NCBI GenBank assembly: GCA_016720595.1
Contig: JADKKI010000050.1
Span: 1 to 33,591, forward strand
Length of the DNA stretch: 33,591 nt
Direction of reading: 5' to 3'
Source: Myxococcales bacterium
Lineage (GTDB): Bacteria; Myxococcota_A; Polyangia; Haliangiales; Haliangiaceae
This document shows positions 1 through 9,200 of the stretch, piece by piece. How positions within the stretch are numbered: the first letter of the stretch is position 1; each line of letters opens with the position of its first letter. A program made the translations under genes and the position numbers. Below the pieces are notes generated by a model. The model searched no databases. It was not told the origin of the DNA and saw only the letters and a program-made list of their open reading frames with translations.

Positions 1-46
1 CGTTCCCTTGGCGAGTGGTCCTCCGCTGGGTCAGCCAGCGCGAGAG

Positions 47-1881
47 TTAGGATCGATGCGAAACGCGAGGGCGAGGTGCGCGGGCCTTCGCCAAGGTGGT
101 GGAGTGGAGAGTCCTTGTCCCAGGTCGTCGCCTTGGTGGGGGGGCTTGGTCGGGGTGACGGCGCCTGTGACCCGGGCGGCCGCAGCGACGTGACGTCTGC
201 GCCAGCCGGCTGGTGACGCGGAGGTCGCCGTCGTTGCTTCCACGACAACCGCGGGCCTCGGGCGGTGTCGGCGCTGGACGCGTTACGACTTGCTGGACCG
301 GCTGGGGCGTCCTTGCCGGTGGCGTTGGCGTTGGTCGGATTCTGGGTGGCGTCCTTGCTCGAGGTCTCCACGGTCACCTCGTCGGAGGGCGGCCCGATCG
401 GCCGCGCAGCCGCCGGCGCGGTCGCGGGCGACGTCGCGGGCGCGGTCGACGTCGCGGGCGGAAGGTCGGCGGTGGATTCCGGTGCGGGCGTCGTGGTGGC
501 GGGTGGTGGTGCGCGCTCGCCTCTGGGCTCGCCTGCGTCGTCGACCGCATCACCAGCCAGACCACGAGCCCGAGCGCTCCGAGGGCAGCCCCTCCGACGA
601 GCATTCCGCGTCGACGCGTCGGTGCTGGCGGCAGGACAGCTGCATCGGCGGCCTTGGCGTCGGAGGATCGGTCTTCCGGGATCGCCACAGCGAGCGGGCG
701 CGACCTGACGCGCCTTGGCGGCTGCGGCTGCGGCGGCGACCGGCGCGAGGAACGCGAAGCCCACTGACCCGACGGCGGAACAGAGAACCCGCTCGTGGAG
801 GTGAGGGGTCGAGGCGCCGGGCAAGGTCGTGGCGCGTGGAGGACCGCACCTCCGCCCACGGCGGTGCGGATCGCGTCCCGGCGCTGGCTGAGCTCCTCCT
901 TGGAACGTGTCAGCCCCCAGGCCGCGACCTCGCGGCAGGTCGCGAGCAGCCTCCTGGCGTGCCGATTCGCGGGGCGCATCCTCCATCTCGCGGGCGGTCG
1001 CGAACCGCTTGGCCGGATCACGCTGGAGCGCGCACAGAGGGATCGCGTCGAATACAGCCGGTGGTTGCAGCCCGAGCGTGCTGGGGAGCGGGCCTCCATC
1101 GACAGGATGTTCCCCATCGTGGCCGCTTCGTTTGTCGCCCTGGAACAGGCGGCGGCCCGTCAGCATCGACCACAGCATCCCGCCCGCCGCGAACACATCG
1201 GACCGACGGTCGACCTCCTCGGCCTTGATCTGCTCGGGCGACATGTACGCGATCTTGCCCTTGAGTTCTCCGGGTCGCGTCGAGTTGATTCGAGCCTCGG
1301 CGCGCGCGATGCCGAAGTCGGTGATGCGCGCCGAGCCATCGATGCCGGTCCAGGATGTTCTGCGGCGAGACATCGCGATGGACGAGCTTCATCGAGTTGC
1401 CGTCGTCGTCGGTGAGCGAGTGGGCGGCGTCGAGGCCGGCGAGGATGTCGAGGAAGATCGCGACCAGCAGGTGCGCGGGCCGATCGTTGCGGTGCTTCTT
1501 GAGCAACGCCGACAGCGAGCAGCCCTCGATGTACTCCATCGCCACGTAGTGGGTGCCGTCCTGCGCACCGAGATCGATGATCGGGACGACGTTCGGATGG
1601 TGCAGTCGCGCGGCGATCCGCGCCTCGTCGAGCATCATCTTGACGAAGCCGGTGTCGCTGGCGAGGTGCGAGTGCAGCACCTTGATCGCGAACAGGCGCT
1701 GGAACCCGGCCTCGCCGGCGGTGCGTCCCAGGAAGACCGTGGCCATCCCGCCGGTGCCGAGCTTGCCGAGCAGCTCGTAGCGGCCGAGCTGTCGTGGTGG
1801 CTGGATCGCCGCCGCCACCGCATCCGATTCCTCCAGCAACGTGAAGCCGTCCACGTTTCCACTCTCGAAGATCCGGAGCAC
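47..1881 (-). CDS. Transmembrane Ser/Thr protein kinase, frameshifted
   Basis: Hanks-type kinase that would phosphorylate Ser/Thr on cytoplasmic targets. The N-terminal half is clean: glycine loop GTGGMATV, lysine motif FAIKVL and catalytic loop HRDVSPQN. One extra base near 1347-1350 then shifts the frame. The second frame gives ITDFGIA and MSPEQIKAEEVDRRSDVF, so the full kinase core is present. More frameshifts follow at about 1100 and 700-1000. A hydrophobic anchor (GMLVGGAALGALGLVVWLVM, about 545-605) and an Ala/Pro/Thr-rich tail (about 250-500) come after it. One rebuilt frame stops at 47-49, but the C-terminus is uncertain. The start is probably a GTG at 1881 (alternative 1854), just downstream of the FHA-LuxR gene on the same strand. 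Indel errors are likelier than decay because the motifs resume in register. Confidence 0.75.
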
Positions 1882-1942
1882 GCGGACAATCGGGTGATTC
1901 CCGGATCCGGTCTCGGGGTTTTTCCCTATCTCGGGTGTGTGT

Positions 1943-2635
1943 CTACGGGAGCGGGCGTCGCAACACGCCCGCCGTGATCGCGTAGGCGACCAGCTCGGCG
2001 CGGGTCCGGCACCGCAGCTTCTCCGCGATGTGGGCACGGTGTGACTCGATCGTCTTCACGCTCACGTGGAGCTGCTCGCCGATCTCGCGCTGGGTGTGGC
2101 CGAGGACGATCAGCTCGAACACCTCCCGCTCGCGGTCGGTCAACACGTCGAGCCGGGTGGTGGCGGTGACAGGCTCGGGGCCGTCGACGTCGGACTCACC
2201 ATGAGGTACGGGCGCCGGCAACGTCGGCTTCTCCTTGCGCGGCGAGATCACCAGATCGAACACCTCGAACGAATCGAGCCCGATGCCGACGAGGTCGCCA
2301 TGGGCGAGCAGGGTGGATTCGTGGATCCGCCGCTGGTTCACGAACACTCCGTTGAGGCTCTTGAGATCCTCGACGCACAGCCCCTCGTCGGTCTCGAAGA
2401 ACCGGGCGTGCCGACGCGAGACCAGATCTCCGAGGAGGACGATCTCGCAATCATCATCGCGCCCGACGACCGCTGCATCGGTCACGTCGACTTCGTCGGC
2501 GCCGAGGCGAAGGCGGTACCTCCGCCGTCCCCGGCTCGTCGCTGCGTTCGCTCTCGTTAGCGGTCGACCAATCGCCATGCCTTCGCCTCGCTGCGCGCCC
2601 GTGTCGAGCTTCGCATACGCCGCGACTGATTCCAT
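1943..2635 (-). CDS. FHA-LuxR type transcription regulator
   Basis: Probable DNA-binding regulator that reads phosphothreonine. An FHA domain covers about residues 35-125, with the core motifs VVGRDDDCEI, VSRRHARF and LNGVFVN. A LuxR/GerE helix-turn-helix forms the C-terminus (about 165-228): LTDREREVFELIVLGHT, EIGEQLHVSVKTIESHRAHI and KLRCRTRAEL. There is no receiver, PAS or autoinducer-binding domain, so the FHA domain is the only visible input. A kinase gene follows on the same strand after about 60 bases, which suggests kinase-controlled activity; that is inference. The start is at 2635 or at an internal ATG at 2578, which has a GAGG-like sequence ahead of it. The gene is divergent from the cyclophilin gene across a palindrome-rich gap. 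Confidence 0.88.
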   Translation of the reverse strand: MESVAAYAKLDTGAQRGEGMAIGRPLTRANAATSRGRRRYRLRLGADEVDVTDAAVVGRDDDCEIVLLGDLVSRRHARFFETDEGLCVEDLKSLNGVFVNQRRIHESTLLAHGDLVGIGLDSFEVFDLVISPRKEKPTLPAPVPHGESDVDGPEPVTATTRLDVLTDREREVFELIVLGHTQREIGEQLHVSVKTIESHRAHIAEKLRCRTRAELVAYAITAGVLRRPLP

Positions 2636-2661
2636 GGTGGCCGCTTGACTGACCTTGGCTT

Positions 2662-2696
2662 CGCAAATTTTGCGCGACGCGCAACGTTCGCGCGTC
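2662..2696. promoter_or_regulatory. Cluster of perfect palindromes in divergent promoter region
   Basis: Three overlapping dyads lie in the roughly 100-base gap between the divergent FHA-LuxR and cyclophilin genes. CGCAAA-T-TTTGCG spans 2662-2674. TTGCGCG-A-CGCGCAA spans 2670-2684. GACGCGC and GCGCGTC, seven bases apart, span 2676-2696. All arms pair perfectly. The position suits an operator for a dimeric regulator, possibly the adjacent LuxR-type protein. A hairpin role is possible but less likely so far upstream of either start. Confidence 0.45.
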
Positions 2697-2739
2697 CGGC
2701 CTGCGAGCGGAGCTCGGGCATGTCACGATATCCGGCGTG

Positions 2740-3762
2740 ATGATCCAACGACGTCCCAGGATTTCCGTGGCGGGGCTCCTGCTTGGCCTTGCCCTGATCG
2801 GCGGGCAGGTCAACGAGAGTCGAGCGCAGCCAGCCCCTGCACCCACGCCAGCTCCGGCGGCGGAGCTCTCCGCGGCCGACACGGCCAAGCTCCTCGCGTT
2901 CTTCGACAAGCTGATCCCGGCGATGCTGGCCAGCAAGGACGACTGCGGGAAGATGGCGACGATCGTCGACGAGCAGGTGACGGCGAGTGCACCGATGCTG
3001 CGGAGCGTGATGAAGCAGCTGACCGCAGGCAAGGCCCTGCCCAAGGACGCCGAGGCCAAGCTCACCGCGCGCATGACGAAGGAGGCGGAGACGCTCAACA
3101 AGTGCGCAGCGGAGCCCGCAGTCGGGAACGCGATGAAGCGGATCGCGGATCCCGATCTGCCACCGGGGCCCTCGGCCGCCGTGCGCGCCGAGATCAAGGC
3201 ACCCGTCGCGGCAGATCTCGAGAAGTACACCAAGGGCATCGCGGGCAAGGGCGAGCTGATCGCGACGATCAAGACCTCGGTCGGGACGGTCCGTTGCCAG
3301 TTGCTTCCTGCGAAGGCGCCGATCACGGTGGCGAACTTCGTGGGGCTAGCGACCGGGAAGAAGTCCTGGCTCGATCCCAAGACCAACAAGGTCCAGAAGA
3401 ACAAGCCGTACTACGACGGGTCGATCTTCCATCGCGTGATCCCGGACTTCATGATCCAGGGCGGCGATCCGACCGGCACCGGCATGGGCGGCCCCGGCTA
3501 TCAGTTCGGCGACGAGACCTCGCCGGATGTGAAGATGGCGCCCGGGGTGCTCGCGATGGCCAATGCAGGCCCGGGCACCAACGGGAGCCAGTTCTTCATC
3601 ACCGAAGGTTCGCCGTCGTATCTCGACGGCAAGCACACCATCTTCGGCACCTGCAAGCCGCTCGACGTTGTCGGCAAGATCGCCCGCGTGAAGCACGATG
3701 CGAATGATCGGCCGGAGACCGCGCTGAAGATGACGGTCGCGATCAGCCGCGGCACGCTGTAG
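2740..3762 (+). CDS. Exported cyclophilin-type peptidyl-prolyl isomerase
   Basis: Cis-trans isomerase for Xaa-Pro bonds, probably a periplasmic folding helper. An N-terminal signal sequence (SVAGLLLGLALIGGQ) is followed by a Pro/Ala linker. A helical region of about 100 residues with two Cys follows (DDCGKM and LNKCAA). The cyclophilin domain covers about residues 165-340. Its catalytic signature is clear: SIFHRVIPDFMIQGGD with the active-site Arg, then GVLAMANAGPGTNGSQFFIT and LDGKHTIFG. The extra N-terminal domain is unusual for a minimal cyclophilin, and its role is unknown. ATG at 2740 directly follows an in-frame GTG at 2737, so either could be the start. The gene converges tail to tail with the M56/PBP gene, with only 14 bases between stops. 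Confidence 0.92.
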   Translation: MIQRRPRISVAGLLLGLALIGGQVNESRAQPAPAPTPAPAAELSAADTAKLLAFFDKLIPAMLASKDDCGKMATIVDEQVTASAPMLRSVMKQLTAGKALPKDAEAKLTARMTKEAETLNKCAAEPAVGNAMKRIADPDLPPGPSAAVRAEIKAPVAADLEKYTKGIAGKGELIATIKTSVGTVRCQLLPAKAPITVANFVGLATGKKSWLDPKTNKVQKNKPYYDGSIFHRVIPDFMIQGGDPTGTGMGGPGYQFGDETSPDVKMAPGVLAMANAGPGTNGSQFFITEGSPSYLDGKHTIFGTCKPLDVVGKIARVKHDANDRPETALKMTVAISRGTL

Positions 3763-3776
3763 CGCCAGCCGGCAGG

Positions 3777-5735
3777 TCAGTTGGCGAGCAGGCGCGTCAC
3801 CAGGCGGGCGAACGCTGGGGCCGCGGTCTTGCCACCCGGAGACGTCCGTCCGCGACAGCTGGATCCCGACGAGCACCACGAGGCGGCGCGACGGGAGATC
3901 TGCCACGCCGACGAAGCTCGCGTAGGTCCGGTCGCGGCCGTCCAGGGGCTGAACTGGGCGGTGCCGGTCTTGCCGGCGATGCGGATGCCAGCGACGCGCG
4001 CTGCGCCCCCCGTCGCGGTCTCGTCGACGACGGCGGTCTCGAGCATCGTCATGACGGCGCTCGCGGTCTCGGAGGACAGGATGCGCTCCGGCGTCGAGCC
4101 GCCGCGGTCGAACGTGGGGGCGTGGTAGACGCCGTCGCCGGCGATCGCGCCATAAGCGGCGATCACCTCGAGCGGCGTGGCAGCGATGCCAATGCCGTTC
4201 GCAGTGGCCGCGCCTTCGTAGCTCCGATCTGCGAGGTGCGCGGGCACGGCTCCGATCGCCGCGCCCGGGACACTCGATGGATCACCGAAGTGAAACCGGT
4301 GGAGCCACGATGCGAGGTTCTCGCCGCCGAGCGCATCGAAGATCCGTGATGCCCCGATGTTGGAGGACACGGCCAGGATGTGAGCCGCGTCGAGGGTTCC
4401 ATTGACCGAGGCGTCGCGCAGGAGCTTGTCTCCGTACGCACGTGGACCGGGCCCGCACTCGAACGTCTGGGTGGGTGTGATCGCGTGGGTCTCGAGAGCG
4501 GCGGCGATCGTGACCGGCTTGAGCGTGGAGCCGGGCGCCATCGCGATCATCGAGCCAACGTCGACCGGCTGACCGGCGCTCCGGCCGCCGCTCGCGAGGA
4601 TCTCTCCGGTCGCGGGATCGAGCACGATGATGGTGGCGAGCTCGGGCGACCACGTTGTGGCGATCGCGGCGAGCTCTGCATCTACGGCGCGCTGGATCGC
4701 CGGGTCGTTCGCGGTGCCCGTGCGCGGCGTCATCGGCGGAGGTGAGGAGAGCTCTGGCGTGGCGCACGCAGCGGCTGCGGTGAGCAGCGCGCCCACGGCC
4801 ACCACGGCGATCGTCCCGCGCGCTGCGAGCGGTGCGCGAACGAGGCGCGCCGCGAGGATCGCGGCGACACGGGTCTCGAGCGAGCCGCGCTCGGCCATCG
4901 CGAGCGCCGCGTTCGGTGCGCGGAGCGAGGTCGCCACCGCCACGAGCTCCTCGGCGTAGCGCGTGGGCTGAACGCCTGCCGCGAGCACCGTATCGTCGGC
5001 GGCGAGCTCGCACTCGACCCGCAGCTTGCGGGCGCACAGCCAGACCAGGGGATTGCACCACTGGAGGGCGCACGCCACATCGGCGATCGCCTGCACGAGG
5101 ACATCCCGGCGGCGGACGTGCGCGAGCTCGTGCACGAGCACGAGGCGGCACCGCTCGACCGTCCAGCCGAGCGCATCGCGGGGGATCACGATCGTCGGCG
5201 CGAGGAGGCCGGTCACCACGGGGGAGTCGATCTCGGCCGAGACCCGGACGTCCACGCGTCGGCCAGCGAGGGCGTGCGTCGCCTCGCCCCACGGGCCGCG
5301 CTCCACCAGGGTGGCACCACGGACCAGCGCACGCGCCCGCAGCTGCGACGATCCGAGGCGAGCGAGCAACGCCGCGGCGACCAGGAGCCAGGCCAGGCCA
5401 AGCGCCTCCGTGGGATCGAGGCCTCCTTGCGAGGAAGACACGTGTGCAGGTGCGCGTACGACCCGCTCGGTGCCGACCGGCGTCGTGGCGGACGTCGCGG
5501 TCGGGGCAAGCTCTGCCTCGTGCGCGAACACCGAGAGGGCGGCAGGGGCTTCCACCCGCCACCGCGGGCTGACGGCCGCCACGAGCGGCACCACGAGCGC
5601 GGCGCCGACCGTCAGGACGAGGATGAACCGGCGCGTCGAGGCCGCGGCGCGCGCGAGGAGCGCGTATGCGATGAGGCCCGCCGCGAGCACGAGGGCGGCG
5701 CGAATCGCGCCCGAGATCAGGAGTCCTTGGAGCAT
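3777..5735 (-). CDS. BlaR1-like M56 metallopeptidase fused to class B PBP-like transpeptidase domain
   Basis: Probable membrane sensor and protease of the BlaR1/MecR1 kind, 652 residues as read. The N-terminal half has membrane segments (residues about 7-55 and 110-130) and the M56 zinc motif HELAHVRRRD. The C-terminal half, after a hydrophobic stretch and Cys (TAAAACATPE), is a penicillin-binding domain. It has the SxxK motif in GSTLKP, the SxN motif in SSNIGAS and KTGTAQF. The wording GSTLKP / SSNIG / KTGTA resembles FtsI-type class B PBPs more than the class D-like sensor of classical BlaR1. Two compensating one-base indels, in CCCC near 3950 and GGG near 3834, scramble about 40 residues after KTGTAQF; the alternate frame there reads ADLPSRRLVVLVGIQL. 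The gene overlaps the BlaI-type gene by one base (TGATG) and has a GGAGGG ribosome site. Confidence 0.88.
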   Translation of the reverse strand: MLQGLLISGAIRAALVLAAGLIAYALLARAAASTRRFILVLTVGAALVVPLVAAVSPRWRVEAPAALSVFAHEAELAPTATSATTPVGTERVVRAPAHVSSSQGGLDPTEALGLAWLLVAAALLARLGSSQLRARALVRGATLVERGPWGEATHALAGRRVDVRVSAEIDSPVVTGLLAPTIVIPRDALGWTVERCRLVLVHELAHVRRRDVLVQAIADVACALQWCNPLVWLCARKLRVECELAADDTVLAAGVQPTRYAEELVAVATSLRAPNAALAMAERGSLETRVAAILAARLVRAPLAARGTIAVVAVGALLTAAAACATPELSSPPPMTPRTGTANDPAIQRAVDAELAAIATTWSPELATIIVLDPATGEILASGGRSAGQPVDVGSMIAMAPGSTLKPVTIAAALETHAITPTQTFECGPGPRAYGDKLLRDASVNGTLDAAHILAVSSNIGASRIFDALGGENLASWLHRFHFGDPSSVPGAAIGAVPAHLADRSYEGAATANGIGIAATPLEVIAAYGAIAGDGVYHAPTFDRGGSTPERILSSETASAVMTMLETAVVDETATGGAARVAGIRIAGKTGTAQFSPWTAATGPTRASSAWQISRRAASWCSSGSSCRGRTSPGGKTAAPAFARLVTRLLAN

Positions 5736-6124
5736 CAGCGTCCCTCCTTCTTCGCGCGAGCGATCAGATCTGCGATGCGATCGAGCTCTTCGCCCGACAG
5801 CTTGGTCTTCGACGAATCGACCAGCGCCGACACGGCTTGCTCCACCGAGCCGGCAAAGAACGTGCGCACCACGTGGGCGAGCGCGGAGCGCTTGGCCGCC
5901 GACGCGGAGACAGCCGGGGCGTAGACATACGTCAGCCCCTCTTGCTCGTGCTTGGCGTGGCCCCGCTCCTCCAGGAGGCGGAGCAGCGCGCGGACCGCCG
6001 AGTAGCTCGGTGGATCGTCGAGGTCCTCGAGGACCTCGTGCGCGGTGGCACGCTTGCGCCGGTGCAGGATGTCCATGATGGCGCGCTCGCGCCGCGTGAG
6101 CTTGGTCGGGTCAGGCGTCGTCAT
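5735..6124 (-). CDS. BlaI/MecI/CopY-family repressor
   Basis: Small winged-helix repressor, about 129 residues. Matching features are LTRRERAIMDILHRR, then ATAHEVLEDL and PSYSAVRALLRLLEERG (recognition helix region), then a C-terminal dimerisation half that includes FFAGSVEQAVSALVD. In the family, the repressor holds the operon off until the M56 partner cleaves it on sensing a beta-lactam. Translation probably starts at MTTPDPTK (6124); an upstream in-frame ATG at 6172 would place the start inside the likely promoter. The next gene is the M56/PBP sensor, overlapping by one base, so they form an operon. No beta-lactamase gene is visible beside them, so the controlled genes are unknown. Confidence 0.92.
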   Translation of the reverse strand: MTTPDPTKLTRRERAIMDILHRRKRATAHEVLEDLDDPPSYSAVRALLRLLEERGHAKHEQEGLTYVYAPAVSASAAKRSALAHVVRTFFAGSVEQAVSALVDSSKTKLSGEELDRIADLIARAKKEGR

Positions 6125-6142
6125 GGCGATGGTCCTGAGACC

Positions 6143-6199
6143 TTCATACGTACCTGCTAAGGATTTAGGCAAGTTCGAGGTGCTAAAATATCAGCACCT
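6143..6199 (-). promoter_or_regulatory. Candidate promoter and operator of the BlaI-M56 operon
   Basis: A perfect inverted repeat with 7-base arms, AGGTGCT and AGCACCT, lies at 6178-6199 around an A/T-rich 8-base centre. This centre stands out in very GC-rich DNA. Just downstream, reading minus, is a plausible -35 TTGCCT (6172-6167) and -10 TATGAA (6148-6143) spaced by 18 bases. The site is upstream of the repressor start, as expected for autoregulation by BlaI-family proteins. It does not match the TACA/TGTA operator of classical BlaI, so the assignment is inference. Confidence 0.45.
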
Positions 6200-6226
6200 G
6201 ACGGCGGCGGCCGAGCCTCTGGGCGC

Positions 6227-9200
6227 TCAGAGCCGCTCGAGATACGCCGATAGCGGCACCGACACGCCCGCCGAGAACGCCCAGCGCAGCGATGTCGGGC
6301 GATCCTGCTCCGGCGGATAGAGCATCACCATCGCGGGCGAGACATAGATCTCGACGAGGTCACCGATATCGAGCGCGAACAGCATCGGGTGGACCATGAT
6401 CGCGTTGGACTCCGCGGAGTCGAGGGCCGCGCGATAGAGCAGCCCGGATCCCGCCACGGCGAGCTTGAAGGTGAGGCGGTTGCCGAAGAACGCCGGACTC
6501 GCGAGGCCCACGCCGATCTGTTCGCTGATCAGCGGCACCGAGCGCCGCGCGTCGTCCACGTCGCCGATCGGATCGGAGTACAGGCCGCCCATGCCGACGG
6601 TGAGGTGGAGGAAGCCACGCCACTTGTGATGACGGCGGAAGTCGTCGCCGTGCTGCGCGAGCCGCTGGGCGAACTTGCCGCCGTCGATCCGGATGCCGCC
6701 GCCCTCGTGCTCCACCGATTCCTGGAGCGCGTGGATCAGCCGGGTGGTCCAGCAATCCACCGAGCCCTCATGGGCGCATGGATTGCCGCGGCCCTGCAGG
6801 GCGCCGATCAGCGTGTCGAGGCGGACGTGCGCGATCACCGCATACAGCAGCTCGAGATCCATCGGCTCGTGAGTCTTCAGCGAGTCGAGCACGGGCTCGA
6901 GCACGTCGTAGAGCGGTGCGTCGAACACGCCCACGCGGAACGTGCCGAGCATCCGCAGCGCACCGATCACGTCGCCGGTCTTCTGCGTGAGCCGCGACGA
7001 GCGCGCGACGCGCTCCATCAGATCGAGGAAGCCCACGAGCCGCACGGTGGCGGAGCGAGCGAACCGGACCTGCGCGTTGACCTCTCCGGGGAACAGCGAG
7101 CGCAGACCATCATCGAGCGCGACGAGCGCCTGGAAGCGGCGCGCAGCTCCGCGCGCGAGGTCTGGCGTGGCGTACAGCGGCAGGTTGCCGACATCGAGCG
7201 AGGCCGTGCCGTCGGGGCTCGGGAATCGCCCGAACAGGCTGGTGATGTCCGCGATCGAGGCCTCCAGCCGATCGACCACCGGCGACACGGCGTCGAGACG
7301 CACGTTGATCTGGTCGATGCGCTTGTCGAGCTCGATCATGTCGCGGGTCTCCCATCCCGCGATCACGGTGGTGGCGTCACGGCGGAGCCTTGCCAGGATC
7401 AGCGCGCCCGCATCGATCCCCACCGACAGCACCGGAGCCTCGTCGACGTTCTTGGTCGCCTTCTTCGGCTTGCCCTTCCCTTTCGGCGGGGCCGGAGGTG
7501 GGGTGGCAGGCTTCGTCGCGGGGCCAACCTGGGGCCCTCCGGTGTCGGGGAGGAGCGGGTCGCCATCGTCGGCCTCGGCGTCGCGCGTGGCGCGCTCGAT
7601 CATGGCGACGATCCGCATCAGGTGACCGGAGCTCTCGCTCCCGATCACCAGGCGCACCGCCGGCGAGTTGAGCGCCTCTCGAGCACCACGCGCGCGCGCC
7701 GTGAGCGTCGGTAGATCAAGCCCGCTGTCGGTGAACGCGCTCGCGCGCATGAGCGTCCGGAAGTCGACGAGTCCGCCACGCACCCCATCGATCCGCCGGC
7801 GCGTGCCATCGACCAGCCGCACGCGCCACTGCTCGAGGGTCAGGCCGGCGGTGGACCCGAAGTCCGCGATCGTGCGCGAGCGGCTCGAGGCCTCGATCAA
7901 CCGGCGGAGATCATCGAACCCGCCATCGCGGAGCGCCTTGCACAGGCGGAGGCCGTCGAGCATCTTGTCGACGCCGATCACGCGCTCCGCCGTCGCACGT
8001 TCGGCGAGCTGGGTGCACAGGATGGCGCCTTGCCCGGTCTTCCATGGGCACTCGAGCGACCGCGCCGGATCCGCACCGACGCGACCGAACAGCCGCGTCT
8101 CGCCGAGCCAGTAGTACGCCACATCGACGAGGTACCCGTGCAGCTCACCGGGGAGCGCCTGCTTCTCCACCACCCCGAGCTCCTTCGCCCCGCGCGCCAC
8201 GGTGGCCCCGATCTGCGGCCCGATCATCAGCTCGCTCCCCGTGGGGTAGAGCCCATCGATCAGGTTGGCCGCGACGAAGGCTCGGACGACCGTCATCCCG
8301 AGGTCCTGGAACTTCTCGCGCCGCAGCGTCGAGGGATCGGCGAGCAGCCCGGCGCCCTGCTCGAGGAGATCGCGCAGGTAGCGGTAGCGCGCCTTGCGCT
8401 CCGCATTCAACAGCTGATCGACGACGAGCTGGATCGCCGCCTGGCGCACGCGATCGAGGACCACGTTGACCACGAGATCGGCGTCGAGCTTGCCGCGCTT
8501 GAATGACGTCGGCGCGGCTGCGACCACGGCCCCCACGGTGACCGGTCCGGGTGTGGCGGGCGCGGCTGTCGGCGGGCGATCTGGATCGATCAGCTCGGCG
8601 TCACCGCCGGCGCCGAGCTGGTACTCCGCCTCGTAGAACAGGTCGCTGTGGATGAGGGCCTGCTGGCACGTGGTCGCGGGGAGTGACGCATTGGTGACGC
8701 ACAGCTCGTCGAGCGCGACGCATGCGCCTCGCTCGGCCGCATCGCAGCCGCGCCGCAGGTGATCGGCGGCGATCTCGATCGACCGCTTCACGCCGTTTCC
8801 GAGGGCGAACCGCTGCGCAGCACGCTCGCACGCGCCGGCCTGCCCGCTGAAGCATTGATCGTGATCCGCGAACGCCGCGCGGCGCTGGCAGCTCGGCAGC
8901 GTGGGATTGCTCTTGCACTCTCGGCACACGCGATCCGGCCGCGTGAGGGAGCACGCGCGGTCGGCGAACCCGCGCGCCTTGATGTCATCGTGCGGCAGGC
9001 TGGGGGCAGCCGCCGGAGCTGCCGCGGGTGCGGGGACGGCAGGTCCCGCCGGAGTTGCCGGAGTTGCTGGAGTTGCCGGAGTAGCCGGAGTCGCTGGAGT
9101 TGCCGGAGTTGCGGGACGCGGAGCACCCGAGCCGGCACCCGCAGGCGGCGGCGGCACAGGGGAGGTCCTGGGCGGCGGCGGCGCGGGAAAGATCCGCGGC

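Noticed and set aside
907..1977. Plus-strand open frame across the first kinase
   Set aside because: It is the mirror of kinase coding (GC-rich shadow); the minus strand carries true kinase motifs.
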